The position numbers and the translations under genes were made by a program. Positions 22,001 through 30,543 of a DNA stretch of 64,000 nt are shown here, piece after piece. Origin of the DNA: Leptodontidium sp. MPI-SDFR-AT-0119 (taxonomy: Eukaryota > Ascomycota > Leotiomycetes > Helotiales > Leptodontidiaceae); contig JAHLEZ010000031.1 of the NCBI GenBank assembly GCA_020726505.1, positions 310,001 to 374,000 of the forward strand, given 5' to 3'. The stretch's first letter is position 1. Each line of letters starts with the position of its first letter. Under the pieces are notes generated by a model, which saw nothing but the letters and a program-made list of their open reading frames with translations, had not been told where the DNA came from and searched no databases.

Positions 22001-23503
22001 CTCCAGAACCCATTGTTCACAGATCCGGCGAGTTTTCCCAATCATTATACCCCCATATTTAAGGCACATGTTTTCAGAGTCCCAATAGATTTGCTTGTCG
22101 AAGAACCGGTTGTAGCTCACTGTGTTTGTTGTAAAGGTTGGAATAAACTTGACGTTATAGAGGAGCCAAGGTCTCTTCCCATCAGGAGTTCCCTCACATT
22201 CCAAAGTGATCTTGATTGTCCCATAACCCTCGATTTTGACTGGGTTATTGCCTGCAACAAGGATGTCATCTTCTGCTGCTGGGGTGAATTCGATGAACCT
22301 TGATCGGTCATTACACACGTGTTCCGTAGCTCCAGAATCCAGGATATAACTGTTTCGCAGAGCGAGATGCAGCCCATCCGTTGAGTAAGATTGAGGAGAG
22401 AAAGTTGTGCAGCCCATAGGCAATGGGTTTTCCGTTTCTGGCGAAGAAGGCGATTGGCCAGTTTTGGACTGGTTGTTGTGTTTGTCCCGAATTCTCTGGA
22501 GTGTAGTAGTGATCGCAGAATTCTTCGATTTCTTCTCTTCGATTAGCTTTTGAATCGAGGCATCGATCTTGAAGCCAGTTGGGCGATTCCACTCGAAGAT
22601 ATGTGGACACTTAGACCAAGGGTGCTCGGATGAACCGCAAAGACAGCCTCTCTTCTTTCCATCTCTATCTTTTCCATTAAGTGTTGGCGTAGGAGTGGTG
22701 GAAGGAGTAGCAGTAGCAATAGGAGTGTCAGTAGTATACACTGTTCCACGGCCAGACTGACGGGTGGCATTAATGTGTGTATTGCGGTGCCAAGTTCGAT
22801 AGACCTTGAGTACAGATCGAAAGTCTAAATCAGCTCCTTCAGCCTGCTTGACTGAATAAGATTCAGCGAAAGAAGGAGAGATCTGCTTAAGAGTGTTGAG
22901 AAAGTGTAACACCGGCCAATTGCCCTGAACATCAGGAATATTGAGTTCAAGACATTCATCGTACGTCGTTTCCCACTTTTGAAGCCATTCGTCCGTATTG
23001 GTGACCTTGGTTGACTTGGTAAGACTGGTCCATGTAGCGTGAAGTTCCATCATACGAGCGTGGTCCGTCTGTTTAAACCTATCCCGTAGCTTGACCATCA
23101 CGGCATGTGTAGTTTCTCCTCTGGTGTAGATAAAGTGTCGAATTGCAACAGTCCTTTGAATCTCCATGCGTACCTTAGCAATAGCTTCGGTGTGTTTGCG
23201 ATAGATTCTCTTGTCGTCGTCGTATTCCACATTCATCCAGCGGAGTTGTTCTCTTTCATTGGCATCCAGGTCCGAATAGGTCGTGGGCCGAGGTATTCCA
23301 AGTGGATTAAGAACAGTAGGCTTGATCATTTCCGGTGTAGGTCGAACGGGAGCGACTGGAAGTCCTGGATTAAGAACATCGGGGTCGATATACTGCTTGA
23401 CTCCATATTCGTCCGCAATAATGAAGATATATTCCGACCAAGGGAGCCAGTCTTTTTCCGAATCCAGGATTGGGATATTTTTTGGTTGGGTTGTTGATGC
23501 CAT
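19025..23503 (-). CDS. Ty1/copia Gag-Pol polyprotein (1,492 aa)
   Basis: A single frame from ATG at 23503 encodes a complete copia polyprotein in the order Gag, protease, integrase, reverse transcriptase, RNase H. A Gag zinc-knuckle-like motif is at C287-X-C289-X4-H294-X4-C299; the first spacing is one residue rather than the usual two. The protease motif is YILDSGATEHVC with D389-S-G. The integrase has an HHCC finger (H529, H534, C561, C564) and a likely catalytic triad D591, D649, E686 (RLDGQ; NGAAEKSGG). Reverse transcriptase shows KWVFTYKFDEEG, FDAINAF and the YVDD box (1160-1163). RNase H has D1331, E1372 and D1408. The integrase-before-RT order defines Ty1/copia. Protease, reverse transcriptase and RNase H motifs are canonical; the integrase residues are variants of the usual RTDNG and NGVAER patterns. 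A 314-base leader separates the frame from the 5' LTR. Confidence 0.97.
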   Translation of the reverse strand: MASTTQPKNIPILDSEKDWLPWSEYIFIIADEYGVKQYIDPDVLNPGLPVAPVRPTPEMIKPTVLNPLGIPRPTTYSDLDANEREQLRWMNVEYDDDKRIYRKHTEAIAKVRMEIQRTVAIRHFIYTRGETTHAVMVKLRDRFKQTDHARMMELHATWTSLTKSTKVTNTDEWLQKWETTYDECLELNIPDVQGNWPVLHFLNTLKQISPSFAESYSVKQAEGADLDFRSVLKVYRTWHRNTHINATRQSGRGTVYTTDTPIATATPSTTPTPTLNGKDRDGKKRGCLCGSSEHPWSKCPHIFEWNRPTGFKIDASIQKLIEEKKSKNSAITTTLQRIRDKHNNQSKTGQSPSSPETENPLPMGCTTFSPQSYSTDGLHLALRNSYILDSGATEHVCNDRSRFIEFTPAAEDDILVAGNNPVKIEGYGTIKITLECEGTPDGKRPWLLYNVKFIPTFTTNTVSYNRFFDKQIYWDSENMCLKYGGIMIGKTRRICEQWVLEYNPVTTVYPANSSRTPLPKAIWTMQQAHDRTGHTYAEALKHLPDACSDIEAVKGEHDPSCPICKQHDAKQLISRRTPVRAHRPFYRLCWDVIPMRDGFVSHMYDDFLGFHYVERVYSTKARDLVSHIRKCVNTCKRRWNFEVIVIRLDGQVSLLASDEWNDYITETGLTVEVSAPDVHAQNGAAEKSGGVLGIRAAKLKSAGNLPQQMWDECYAAAAYILNRSPTRRLGWQSPLGKLQQLAGIPSPHPKFAHIRAYGCRAYALKHNRDKLDRLEPKTHIGYLVGYESSNIFRIWVPTLSRVISARDVTFDESQRYQQDISFENITEELIQPLELKSLEGIEDEADVEPPIGPPDLGSDLPTPSPEVSLDSHNDTIVVDSGHGIEHGLGTLRLSPESTPEPRVETRQEYLTPTAAESSTRLQTRSSRRKDLQEIHTVSLKNLHFNSAYHVAFATGINHQRARIHRSQLPPEPSNWTEMLNHDHREGFIAAIKLEYGDLHERGTFVQVPESEAVGFVIPTKWVFTYKFDEEGYLLKYKARLVVRGDLQPKQDEETYAATLAARVFRFLMAIAAYFNLEAKQFDAINAFPNAKLNKKVWIKLPPGYSVPGHVLLLLRALYGLRVSPLLWFELLCRIMGKLGLKPVPECACLFTSNKLIVFFYVDDIVVLYHSSDGQAYKNFRTSLMSQFKLREIGELRWFLGIRILRDRIHHRIWLCQDSYITKIARTFNLEHRKAKVPLSPEKVLTRFDGEATIHEKHLYQRKVGSIGYPATITRPDCSRALQKLSEFLQNPGPEHQEAADQCIAYLNSTKTYALEYGSLKENPPIFLAASDASFADDSVRRWSTEGGLFQLFGGCIDWFCILQRTVTTSSTEAELLALSHICAWLFWWRRVFEYLQLDLDSDTTVNCDNLQTVRLLMKEAPKLVTKLKHIDIHQHWLRQETEKGTVKLEWISTNDMPADGLTKALGPQKHAVFLKQLNLVDIFRLLSEINNA

Positions 23504-23694
23504 AGTTGAGCAGATGGCACAGTTGTTTTGATACTGAAATTAGACAGGCACGTTTTTATACTAGTCTAGTAGACGTGGTATGGTCGATCTGGTTGATCAG
23601 AACGTTGTTGAGAATCCAAGTGAAAGTATCAGAGGGTTGAATCGAGCTGAGTATTGCGCCCGTAGGGTTGACAGCAGGCTGTGCAGGGAAGGTT

Positions 23695-23795
23695 GTAAAA
23701 CGTGATAAACAGATGTGTTTACAAGATACGTTCTGAACTAAGAAGCTAGTATAACGTGATAAACAACGAGTTTACAATAAACGTTTCGAACCAGT
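23695..23795. repeat. Imperfect ~54-bp tandem duplication in the copia leader
   Basis: ACGTGATAAACA followed by GTTTACAA and an ACGTTYYGAACY word occurs at about 23700 and again at about 23755, within the untranslated leader of the copia element. Such leader repeats may act in packaging or transcription, but no function can be shown. Confidence 0.65.
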
Positions 23796-23806
23796 TAGAG
23801 CAAGCG

Positions 23807-23817
23807 GGGCTCATAAC
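23807..23817 (-). promoter_or_regulatory. Primer-binding site, initiator-tRNA-Met half type
   Basis: Directly inside the 5' LTR the minus strand reads GTTATGAGCCCC. This is complementary to the anticodon stem-loop of initiator tRNA-Met (GGGCTCATAAC, with CAT anticodon). It fits priming by a cleaved half-tRNA, as known for Drosophila copia, rather than by the tRNA 3' end. The same sequence follows the LTR of the second copia element at 53028. Confidence 0.8.
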
Positions 23818-23988
23818 TGTCAGTTGGCGGGGTTGTGTGCAGTAAACAGGATTCGACTGATTAATTAAGACTACAGCTGTAGATGCTTCATATAAGCCAT
23901 CTGAACGATAGGCAGCCATAGGCTCCAATACTATAAGCTAGGTAGAAATGATACTCATGACTCATCATGTGACTCATACCAATCAACA
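23818..23988 (-). repeat. 5' LTR of copia element 1 (171 bp)
   Basis: Identical by eye to 18716-18886. On the minus strand this copy lies upstream of the polyprotein and should carry the promoter. Confidence 0.97.
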
Positions 23989-23993
23989 GTCGC
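23989..23993. repeat. Target site duplication of copia element, right copy
   Basis: GTCGC, identical to 18711-18715. Confidence 0.93.
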
Positions 23994-24024
23994 CTTCTGG
24001 GTCAAAAACGTGTAGCTTCCCCAT
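23989..24024 (-). pseudogene. BTB/POZ-domain protein, first codons
   Basis: On the minus strand ATG at 24024 begins MGKLHVFDPEGD, and the frame continues across the GTCGC duplication into VLLILERHQ at 18715. An N-terminus with Phe-Asp-Pro-x-Gly-Asp-Val is usual in this fungal BTB family. The copia element therefore inserted about 12 codons into the gene. This short piece alone is not a gene. Confidence 0.75.
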
Positions 24025-25152
24025 CTCTAGCCACGTCCGATGCCAGGGTGCATCCATATCCTCGTAAAACTGAAGAACCCTGGCGTATATTTTTTGAAAT
24101 GCTTCCACAAATTGCCGGGAGTTTGAAGTTGTCGTTGCTGGGAGTGCGATTTTGCACGGTTTCTCGGCCTGCGGCTCCCTAAGTCAAGGGTGCAAGCCGT
24201 GCCAAGACACCGTGTGTGGGATCCACGTCTTTCGGCTACTTTAGTGGCTTGGCTTTCTCCAGTTCAGTCTCCGCTTGATCAACCCGTCAAGGAAGGCCCT
24301 GTGCGTCGCCCTACGCTTCTCCATGACCCGGTCAATAGTACGCATGACGAAATCGAGTCTCGAGTCTATATTACACTGCGATGCCCGCCGTTCAGAAAGT
24401 TATTCCGAGGATGGGAAGAGAGTTTTGGCATGCGCTCGATCCTGATGACTCGAAGCAGGTCGTGGAGGCGCTAATGAGCGAAGTAAGGTATAAAACAGCT
24501 CAGATACACCACAAAGACCTAACGAGCACTGCAGTACGACAAGTCAGACCCAAATCAGGTTCATTATTTTGCGGGACAATCGCCCAACCTTCCCTGACAG
24601 TCTGTGGCTCTCGAATCAGTGTGCCGTGTTTCCGCGACTGCTAGATATTTTAGATCTACAGAACGAAAAACATGGCCACCATCCATGGCAGATATTGTAA
24701 GTGCCTGCTTGTCAGAGAAGCGCTTGACGACTAGTCCTGATACTGATCTAGCAAACTACCTATCCTATCCCGAAGAATATAATACCAAAAGATGTGAAGA
24801 AGCGGGTGTCCGGACATGGTAAAGGAATTAAGTTACTTGAGGAGAAGAGCGAACAACGATGCCAGCGCTTGGACACTGTAGCCACCGTTTAAATATTCTA
24901 AATTGCCACTGTGTGAAAGTAAAGAAGAGGTTGATTTCGTGCGCTGAGTGAGAGTCATGGAGCTTGGTAGTGATATTAGACAGCGATTTGAAGATCGCCA
25001 AGAGTTCGAGAAGACAGTGCAACTCGGAGTATGTCGGGAAGACGGGAATTTCCGGCAAGGCTTGGCAGTCCCGACCAACGCATCACCAGCCTCAACTGAG
25101 GAGCGACGGTGAGACGCGAAGCAAAGACCGACGATTATACCACCCCGTTACC
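24025..25152 (+). other. Unassigned region with a repeated segment (24,600-24,915)
   Basis: Short plus-strand frames occur (24190-24474, 24381-24644, 24604-24822), shifted against each other, with no family I recognise. The part from about 24600 to 24915 has a RIP-mutated relative at 7265-7576, so it belongs to a repeat or a duplicated gene. The frame there contains ERKTWPP, LTTSPDTDLANYLSYPEEYN and ends at VRTW. It is probably a decayed gene piece or non-autonomous repeat. Confidence 0.5.
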
Positions 25153-25515
25153 ATGACAATGGATTTTTTCGGTCTCCCTAAGGAGATTCGGCTCCAGCTC
25201 TATTTAGAACTCCTCGTTCTGCCAGAACCCATCGTCTTCGTAGCAGCCTACGGCCCTCCGTCGCCTCCTCTATTCCGATCCAACAGAAACGGTCTCTGCC
25301 GGGCACTCCTTCAGGTCAACAAGCAGGCGCACAGCGAAGCAAGCTCACTCCTCTATTCCAACAACCGCTTTCGATTTCCTGACATTTTTACCTCGAGATC
25401 GTCCGCCACAGACAGTGCTCACATTGCCCCATTCCTTTGCCAAATCGGTTCCCAAGCAAGCCTTTACTGTGGGAGGGACGAATCCCAATCCACACAACAA
25501 GAGGGTAGCATATAG
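25153..25515 (+). pseudogene. Truncated conserved fungal protein, N-terminal piece
   Basis: ATG at 25153 opens a frame beginning MTMDFFGLPKEIRLQLYLELL, with LQVNKQAHSEASSLLYSNNRF and a PFLCQIGSQASL segment. This is the start of a widespread, functionally undefined fungal family whose N-terminus resembles an F-box or 2EXR-like LP-x-EIRL motif. After GSQASL (about 25466) the sequence leaves the family pattern and stops at 25513-25515, after 120 codons. Relatives are much longer, so the 3' part is lost. A Gly-rich or Arg-rich linker to another domain is not seen. Confidence 0.6.
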
Positions 25516-26957
25516 CGAGCCACCGGAGAAGTTCCTAGGTTTAGGAAATAACAGATCAATCAAATCTAAAGATATCACATATCTGAAGAGTACGAATCGG
25601 CAAAGAAGGGGGCGGGAAAAGTTCTATTAAATAGAATATATGTGGTGTTGCGTTCTTGACGTTCTGTAATCAAGTGTTGGCTCCTTATCCCCCGTACTGC
25701 CACCAGAAACACACCTGAAGGTAGGCGCTGAAGGCCTGTAAATTAAGCGAGGGATAGCTTATTTACGCGAGGAACATCAAAATTCAGGCTAGACATCTAA
25801 AAGTGTTGTTTTCAAGTATATTACTTACAATGTATTATACATATAATTAAAAGTAGTTATCTCATCCCCTTCGTTATATCTTCAATTACTGGTTCTAACA
25901 TGTTGTATTCATCTGAAAGTGAATGATTTAAGAGAGGAAACAAGGGTTTATTGATATTTTGATGATGCCCCGCGCACACGCTAAAGGCCCCTGTAAATGC
26001 AGGCGCTACAGCACTTCCTTTCAGGGCATGTACGCAGCACCATGTGTTTATGGCAGTACGGGGGATATGTGCGAAGGACCGGCGCAGTCATGTGACAAAA
26101 GAAATTAGGTGGCTGTCCCCACCACATTACCTACTCTCCCTACCTTAAATGTTTCCGAGTTAATATATCCAAGATTAGTAAATTCTACCGAGCCACCCTT
26201 TCGAGAGTTTGAGTAGGATTCTACGCAAATGACCTTTGTCGCAAAAGCTGGCAAGCAATTACTAGTTGGCTAGGTTAACCAATTAAATAAACCGGTGTAT
26301 ACGTCGCTAAATATTACCGCTAAGGGCAAAGAGACGACAAGCCGTACCGCCAGGAATAAATAGGGCAGCATTTGCTATGGTAACGACATAACAGCCGGAT
26401 AATATTAATAATCTTACCCTCGCGACTCTTGCGAGACCTATACTCTTAACCTTATCTTAATAAATATAATTAAGGATATTCACAAGCTCGTTATTATCTT
26501 ATTAAAAGGAGATAGATTTTTTTGATGATTCAAGTGCTTTGATTTCATTTTAAGTCGGAAACGTAAAGAAATCTATTAGATCTTGCTAGTTTAGTACACT
26601 AATTTCAAACTTAAACCTATTAGCCGATATAAACTATACGAGAAACCCATATACTCATTGGTAAAAGTAGTCATGCAACAGGTTGTTGTGCAACAAATTA
26701 CTATAACTTATAACCGGTTGTTAGCCGTCTTATTATGGTTTAAGCACGATTCCTCTCAGAGAAACATTTGCAAAGCGCATAAATTTAGTTAGGACATAAC
26801 GTCCGTCCCTGTGTAACGGAAAACTGGTTGGATCCCAGATCACATGTGGCTACCTACTAGGCAGCTACAGTATATTGCCTATATAGTAACACCTAAGTTA
26901 GGCAGCCAGCTTCAAGCATGCTGTCATCACTTCTTCTTCCAATCTCCATCCAAAACC
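25516..26957. other. Intergenic region, no gene seen
   Basis: Composition is normal to AT-rich. Both strands lack frames with recognisable motifs. Part of it (26,260-26,760) has the TA-rich look of RIP-mutated repeats, but no element could be named. Confidence 0.5.
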
Positions 26958-27340
26958 CTACAGTAGGTTTAGCCCTTGTTGAATCTGAAGAAATGATAAC
27001 CTCCCTAACGAATGCCCTAAAACAATAATCCTGCCCCATACAGCTTCACAAGTAGGTCGATGGTTCGGAGGTAGCCAGAGATATCTAGTAGTACTGTCTA
27101 CTAGCCATTCACCAGATACGCGTAAGTTCGGAATGTGTTTGCCGTCGGGGGAGAAGGCCACGGATGCGACCGCGTCAGAATGGCCCTCGAGCGTCTGCTG
27201 CAAGGCTCCTGTTGCTGCGTCCCAGAGCCGTACCGTGTTGTCGTCAGACCCCGACACGACCTGCCTGCCGTCGGGGGAGAAGGCCACGGATGTGACCGCG
27301 CCAGAATGGCCCTCGAGCGTCTGTAGCATCGCATTCCAAT
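26958..27340 (-). pseudogene. C-terminal fragment of a WD40-repeat protein
   Basis: The minus strand encodes two WD40 repeats of 42 residues ([20 protein letters not shown] with [12 protein letters not shown], then [20 protein letters not shown]). These are followed by the closing segment [18 protein letters not shown] and [12 protein letters not shown], typical of the end of fungal NACHT-WD40 (NLR-like) proteins. The two repeats are nearly identical at the DNA level, 126 bp apart (27148 and 27274). Upstream, after about WNA, the frame is lost: the next minus-strand frame (27347-27625) is in another phase and has no NACHT motifs. Only the tail of the gene survives. Confidence 0.75.
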
Positions 27341-27990
27341 ATGTTTCTACTCCGGGCTTTCTTTGGATCCAAGACGGAATACATCCTTCGAGTTGCCACC
27401 TATTTTGAACATAGAGGAGCCATAATCGGCTGCTCTTAAACCAGGCTTTTCTGTATTTTTGGTAGGCCGAAATCGGACAGGCGGCCCGCTTTCTAGTAAT
27501 GGCATGTCATGATTTCTCCCAAAACTAAAGGCAGACAAATCGAATACTAAGGCCACCAAATCGGGAAGACTGGTGGGCATGCGAAAAATCAAGTTCGCAT
27601 GGTCACCATACTTGCACGTGACCATATCACTGCCTTCCGGAGATGTTTTAGGCTAGGTTGGCGGCTGTTTGTAGAAGCCGTAGCTTCTGGATGTGAAGAA
27701 TGACTCTAGGAAGTAATTTGGTTCCCGGAATGGCTCTCATCATATGGCTTTTTCTCTTGGTGCTGAGAAGTCCAATCAACGGCAGGGCTGTGGTGGCTCT
27801 GTGGCTAGTGCCAGTGCTGTGTGGCTGGAGATAGCAGATTCGTTGACACTCATACATACAAAAGCCGGTGAACAACCACATACAAATTGCCTGTCCCATT
27901 CACGGCTACCAATGATCTATGAACGACTAGTTAAGTTAGATTTCTTTTTCTGCCAACCCTATTTCATCGTGACCACCTTCATCCCTATTT
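27341..27990 (-). other. Unassigned stretch upstream of the WD40 fragment
   Basis: Minus-strand frames at 27347-27625 (92 codons, with LIFRMPTSLPDLVALVFDLS) and 27648-27899 exist but carry no motif I recognise. They could be remnants of the missing part of the WD40 gene or of an unrelated gene. Confidence 0.35.
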
Positions 27991-27993
27991 TTG

Positions 27994-28899
27994 ATGCTAG
28001 ATCAGCATCCAGCCTTCGTCATGGCAGGCCTCCCTACCCCCTCAAGCTTCGATACATTCCACGGCTACACGACTACGATACCGACTGAGCATACTATACA
28101 GATATTGGGATATATCATGTCGGACGCTCGACCATCACCGCTAGGCGGCGGTGTCAGGACCCGTGCCGTACACCACCCAGTGGCATCAGTATCGAGGGCA
28201 TTCCTTTCGATCTACCTCAACCACTCCTACTCAACTTCCACAAAAGGCAGAGAGACTACGCCATTCAAACTCCGTATTAGCGAAGCCCTCGAGTTCTGCG
28301 ACCTGCGGACTTTAGCAGCCTTTTTCGAAGACGGTCCTGGCCGAGATGCTAGAATTTTACAACACGTTCAGTTCCTCAGTATCTCATACATTGACGACCA
28401 TACGGCCACGGGCTGGGGCCAGTGGACTACCGATTATGCTTACGAGGCTTTTGAGCACCTTTATAAACACTGGGGTTCTATGCGAATATCGTGGCTTCGA
28501 ATCTGCCTCCCGTCGCCACCTGCGATATCTTCCGTCGACGACCGGGGAATATGGAGCCTTTTGAAGATCCGTAACCTTCCTCACCTAACTATTCTCGGCC
28601 CATGCGGTTGTATCACACCTGAAGTCCGCAAAAATCTAAGGGCGCGCACACATACAAAGAATCTGTTCCCGTGGCGCCCACTTGGCCTGGAAAATGTTGG
28701 AAGAAGAGCGTGGACAGGTGAAATGACATGGCAGGAGCATTACAGGTTACTCGATTCTCGATACAAGTACTTGCACGACAGGGAAACCGTCACCGAAAGG
28801 CGCAAAATGCAACGGGATGCCTACCACAAGCGGCGAAACCGGTATCCTATGCTATCGAATCGAAGGAGGAAGAGCCGCCGCGTCCGGCCACGAGACTAG
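27994..28899 (+). CDS. Conserved-type fungal hypothetical protein
   Basis: An uninterrupted frame of 301 codons from ATG at 27994, or 292 from the more likely ATG at 28021 (MAGLPTPSSFDTFHGY). The protein is globular in look, with no signal peptide or membrane segment. It has a His/Tyr/Trp-rich middle (QHVQFLSISYIDD, GQWTTDYAYEAFEHLYKHWG), a Leu-rich stretch near LLKIRNLPHLTILG and a strongly basic C-terminus (RRKMQRDAYHKRRNR, RRRKSRRVRPRD) that could be a nuclear localisation signal. The length and the absence of stops in otherwise damaged surroundings suggest a real gene. I do not know its function. Confidence 0.6.
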   Translation: MLDQHPAFVMAGLPTPSSFDTFHGYTTTIPTEHTIQILGYIMSDARPSPLGGGVRTRAVHHPVASVSRAFLSIYLNHSYSTSTKGRETTPFKLRISEALEFCDLRTLAAFFEDGPGRDARILQHVQFLSISYIDDHTATGWGQWTTDYAYEAFEHLYKHWGSMRISWLRICLPSPPAISSVDDRGIWSLLKIRNLPHLTILGPCGCITPEVRKNLRARTHTKNLFPWRPLGLENVGRRAWTGEMTWQEHYRLLDSRYKYLHDRETVTERRKMQRDAYHKRRNRYPMLSNRRRKSRRVRPRD

Positions 28900-29022
28900 G
28901 CGAGACCATCGTAAGGTCGATGGTATTTCTGAACACGGTTTGGGACACATGACTGATTGCACTATATAGCTGTACATACAGTTCCTGCCCTGATCACGAA
29001 TCAAGAGCGGCCGATTCGCGAG

Positions 29023-29430
29023 ATGGGTTTCGACTGCGGCTTTGACTTCTACCCTCTCCTCTGAAGCGCACGAAGGCAAAAAAAGAGCAGTACGAACTCT
29101 TCCTGCGCGAGGTGCTTGACACATGCGGAACGCGGGACGGCGGTGACGCAGATCATGGCGACGGCGGCAGCGTTGTGCGTATGACGGAGGAATTCTATAT
29201 CGAGTTCGAGGTTGGCGAATAGCCACACTCCCCGCGCCGGTGTGAGAACTTCCTGCGATTTAGCTCCAAGGTCAGCGGCAGTTCACTCGCTCAGCCGTAT
29301 ATCCGAGGAGTGCCGGGATTGCGAAGCAATGGTTTGAGGACCGCGTTTACTTTTGGCATGAGATGAACGAATTTGGCCCATATGTTCGCCAACACGGCGG
29401 CTATAATTGGGACGAAGTTCGTAGGCACGG
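29023..29430 (+). pseudogene. Frameshifted conserved fungal hypothetical gene
   Basis: ATG at 29023 begins MGFDCGFDFYP, the characteristic start of a small fungal family of unknown function. The same family pattern continues in other frames: KEQYELFLREVLDT and RMTEEFYIEFEVGE in one frame, ENFLRFSSKVSGS in a second, AKQWFEDRVYFWHEMNEFGP in a third. At least three frame changes separate them, so it is a pseudogene. From about 29430 the frame continues into a SET-like piece. Confidence 0.6.
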
Positions 29431-29529
29431 AAGAAAACAAGGGAGCATAAGCAAGAGGCAGAGGAGGGGGAACTGGACGAAACACCGAGGTGCGGCAAGG
29501 CAACGATGGGATGGCCAACGTGCTAAGTT

Positions 29530-29671
29530 AGTTAGTTATGATGGAGTCTCGACTATCAAACCTACTGAGGTTAAAGAACGTGGCTTTGTCGCTACTTCTA
29601 AGATCTCCAAGGGCACACGTATACTGCTGGAAGAGCCGCTCTTCAACATGAGGTGGACCCAGGGATCATAG
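29530..29671 (+). pseudogene. N-terminal fragment of a SET-domain protein
   Basis: The plus-strand frame reads EVKERGFVATSKISKGTRIL then LEEPLF, the start of a fungal SET (lysine methyltransferase-like) domain, where GKGLFATxxIxKGTRIL is usual. It stops after NMRWTQGS. The catalytic Asn-His-Ser and Tyr motifs are absent. It is joined in frame to the end of the preceding pseudogene. Confidence 0.55.
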
Positions 29672-30543
29672 AGGCCTCTAGAGAACCTAAATATCGTGTA
29701 TATAAGGATCCTCGAGCTCTCGATAGTCGCAACTCAAGCAATTCAAGAATCGTCTTTGATCACGTGTTTACCTACTTCCTTAGTTGATATTCCAAACTCT
29801 ACTGGGAGGAAGAGATAGCTTACGGGTTTGCTCATGAGCTCGTTTTCAGCGCTGGCTTCAGCAATGTTATTATTACAGATGTGTATTGATTCTTATCCTG
29901 GAAGTCCCTGACTGTATTGTTACCCTTGATTGTAGATCGAATAGATTGTTTTGATACTCGGGCGTGGAACAAGTGTATCAGCAAGGCGCATCAATTGGCT
30001 GGGCTATCTCTGTGAATTGAAGACGTTACCCAATAGTCTTAAGCTCCTGATGGTATCACCGGACTTCGGAAAGGGGTTAGCGACTATTGGTTGTTCAATT
30101 CAGCTGCTGCCTGTCTTTGCATATTTTTTTGCAGCTATGTGTTGTCAATCGTTGAGGTTGACAACGCATAGCTCGTTTAGCAATCCTCTTTTGATTGCTC
30201 GGTAGTTCCACGCCCCAATCAGCTGCAAGCCACACCCCTGTTGTGTAACCAATTTACTAGAGCCTAACGGCGCTCAGCTATGCACGAGATCGACCTTGGT
30301 GTAATTCATGGGCCATTTCCGATGGTTGGGTTCCTATTCTTCACACGGAATTGGCTGGACGACAGAAGCCACCCCCAAAATGAGCTCGAGCTTACAAACA
30401 ATCCTTGTTCAGACAGCCTTACCGTTAGTCAGCTGCTATTAGCGCTACAATCTCCCCACTGCTTGAACCATGAGTTCCTCATGGGATGCTGATCTTTGGC
30501 GAAAATCACTCACAAGCTTGGTCCTAATGTGATGTCCACAACC
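29672..30543. other. Region upstream of the large composite gene
   Basis: No gene is recognised. Promoter sequences for the gene at 30544 should lie in the last few hundred bases, but no clear TATA box was identified. A short stem-loop is present at 30133-30173. Confidence 0.5.
30133..30173. repeat. Inverted repeat with 16-bp arms and 9-base loop
   Basis: AGCTATGTGTTGTCAA (30133-30148) pairs with TTGACAACGCATAGCT (30158-30173) with one mismatch, which would be a G-U pair in RNA. A second small hairpin (AGCAATC / GATTGCT) follows at about 30180-30199. No coding function is apparent, and no terminator-like T run follows directly. Confidence 0.7.

Larger units (their letters stand above)
18716..23988 (-). 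mobile_element. Complete Ty1/copia retrotransposon (5,273 bp), un-RIPped
   Basis: The element has two identical 171-bp LTRs, the 5-bp duplication GTCGC, a primer-binding site, a polypurine tract and one uninterrupted polyprotein frame on the minus strand. It lies inside the BTB gene. No RIP-like stops or TpA excess are seen, in contrast to the copia copy at 52,831-61,745. It may therefore still be able to move, and it arrived after the last RIP episode to affect this region or escaped it as a single copy. Confidence 0.97.

Noticed and set aside
19278..23531. Plus-strand and other short frames within the copia element
   Set aside because: They overlap the uninterrupted 1,492-codon polyprotein and show no motifs of their own.
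23807..23817. tRNA gene
   Set aside because: The CTCATAAC word is the complement of a primer-binding site next to an LTR. No cloverleaf can be formed from the flanks.
27133..27408. Plus-strand frames across the WD40 fragment
   Set aside because: They are antisense to two near-identical WD40 repeats; the repeated peptide is a mirror effect.
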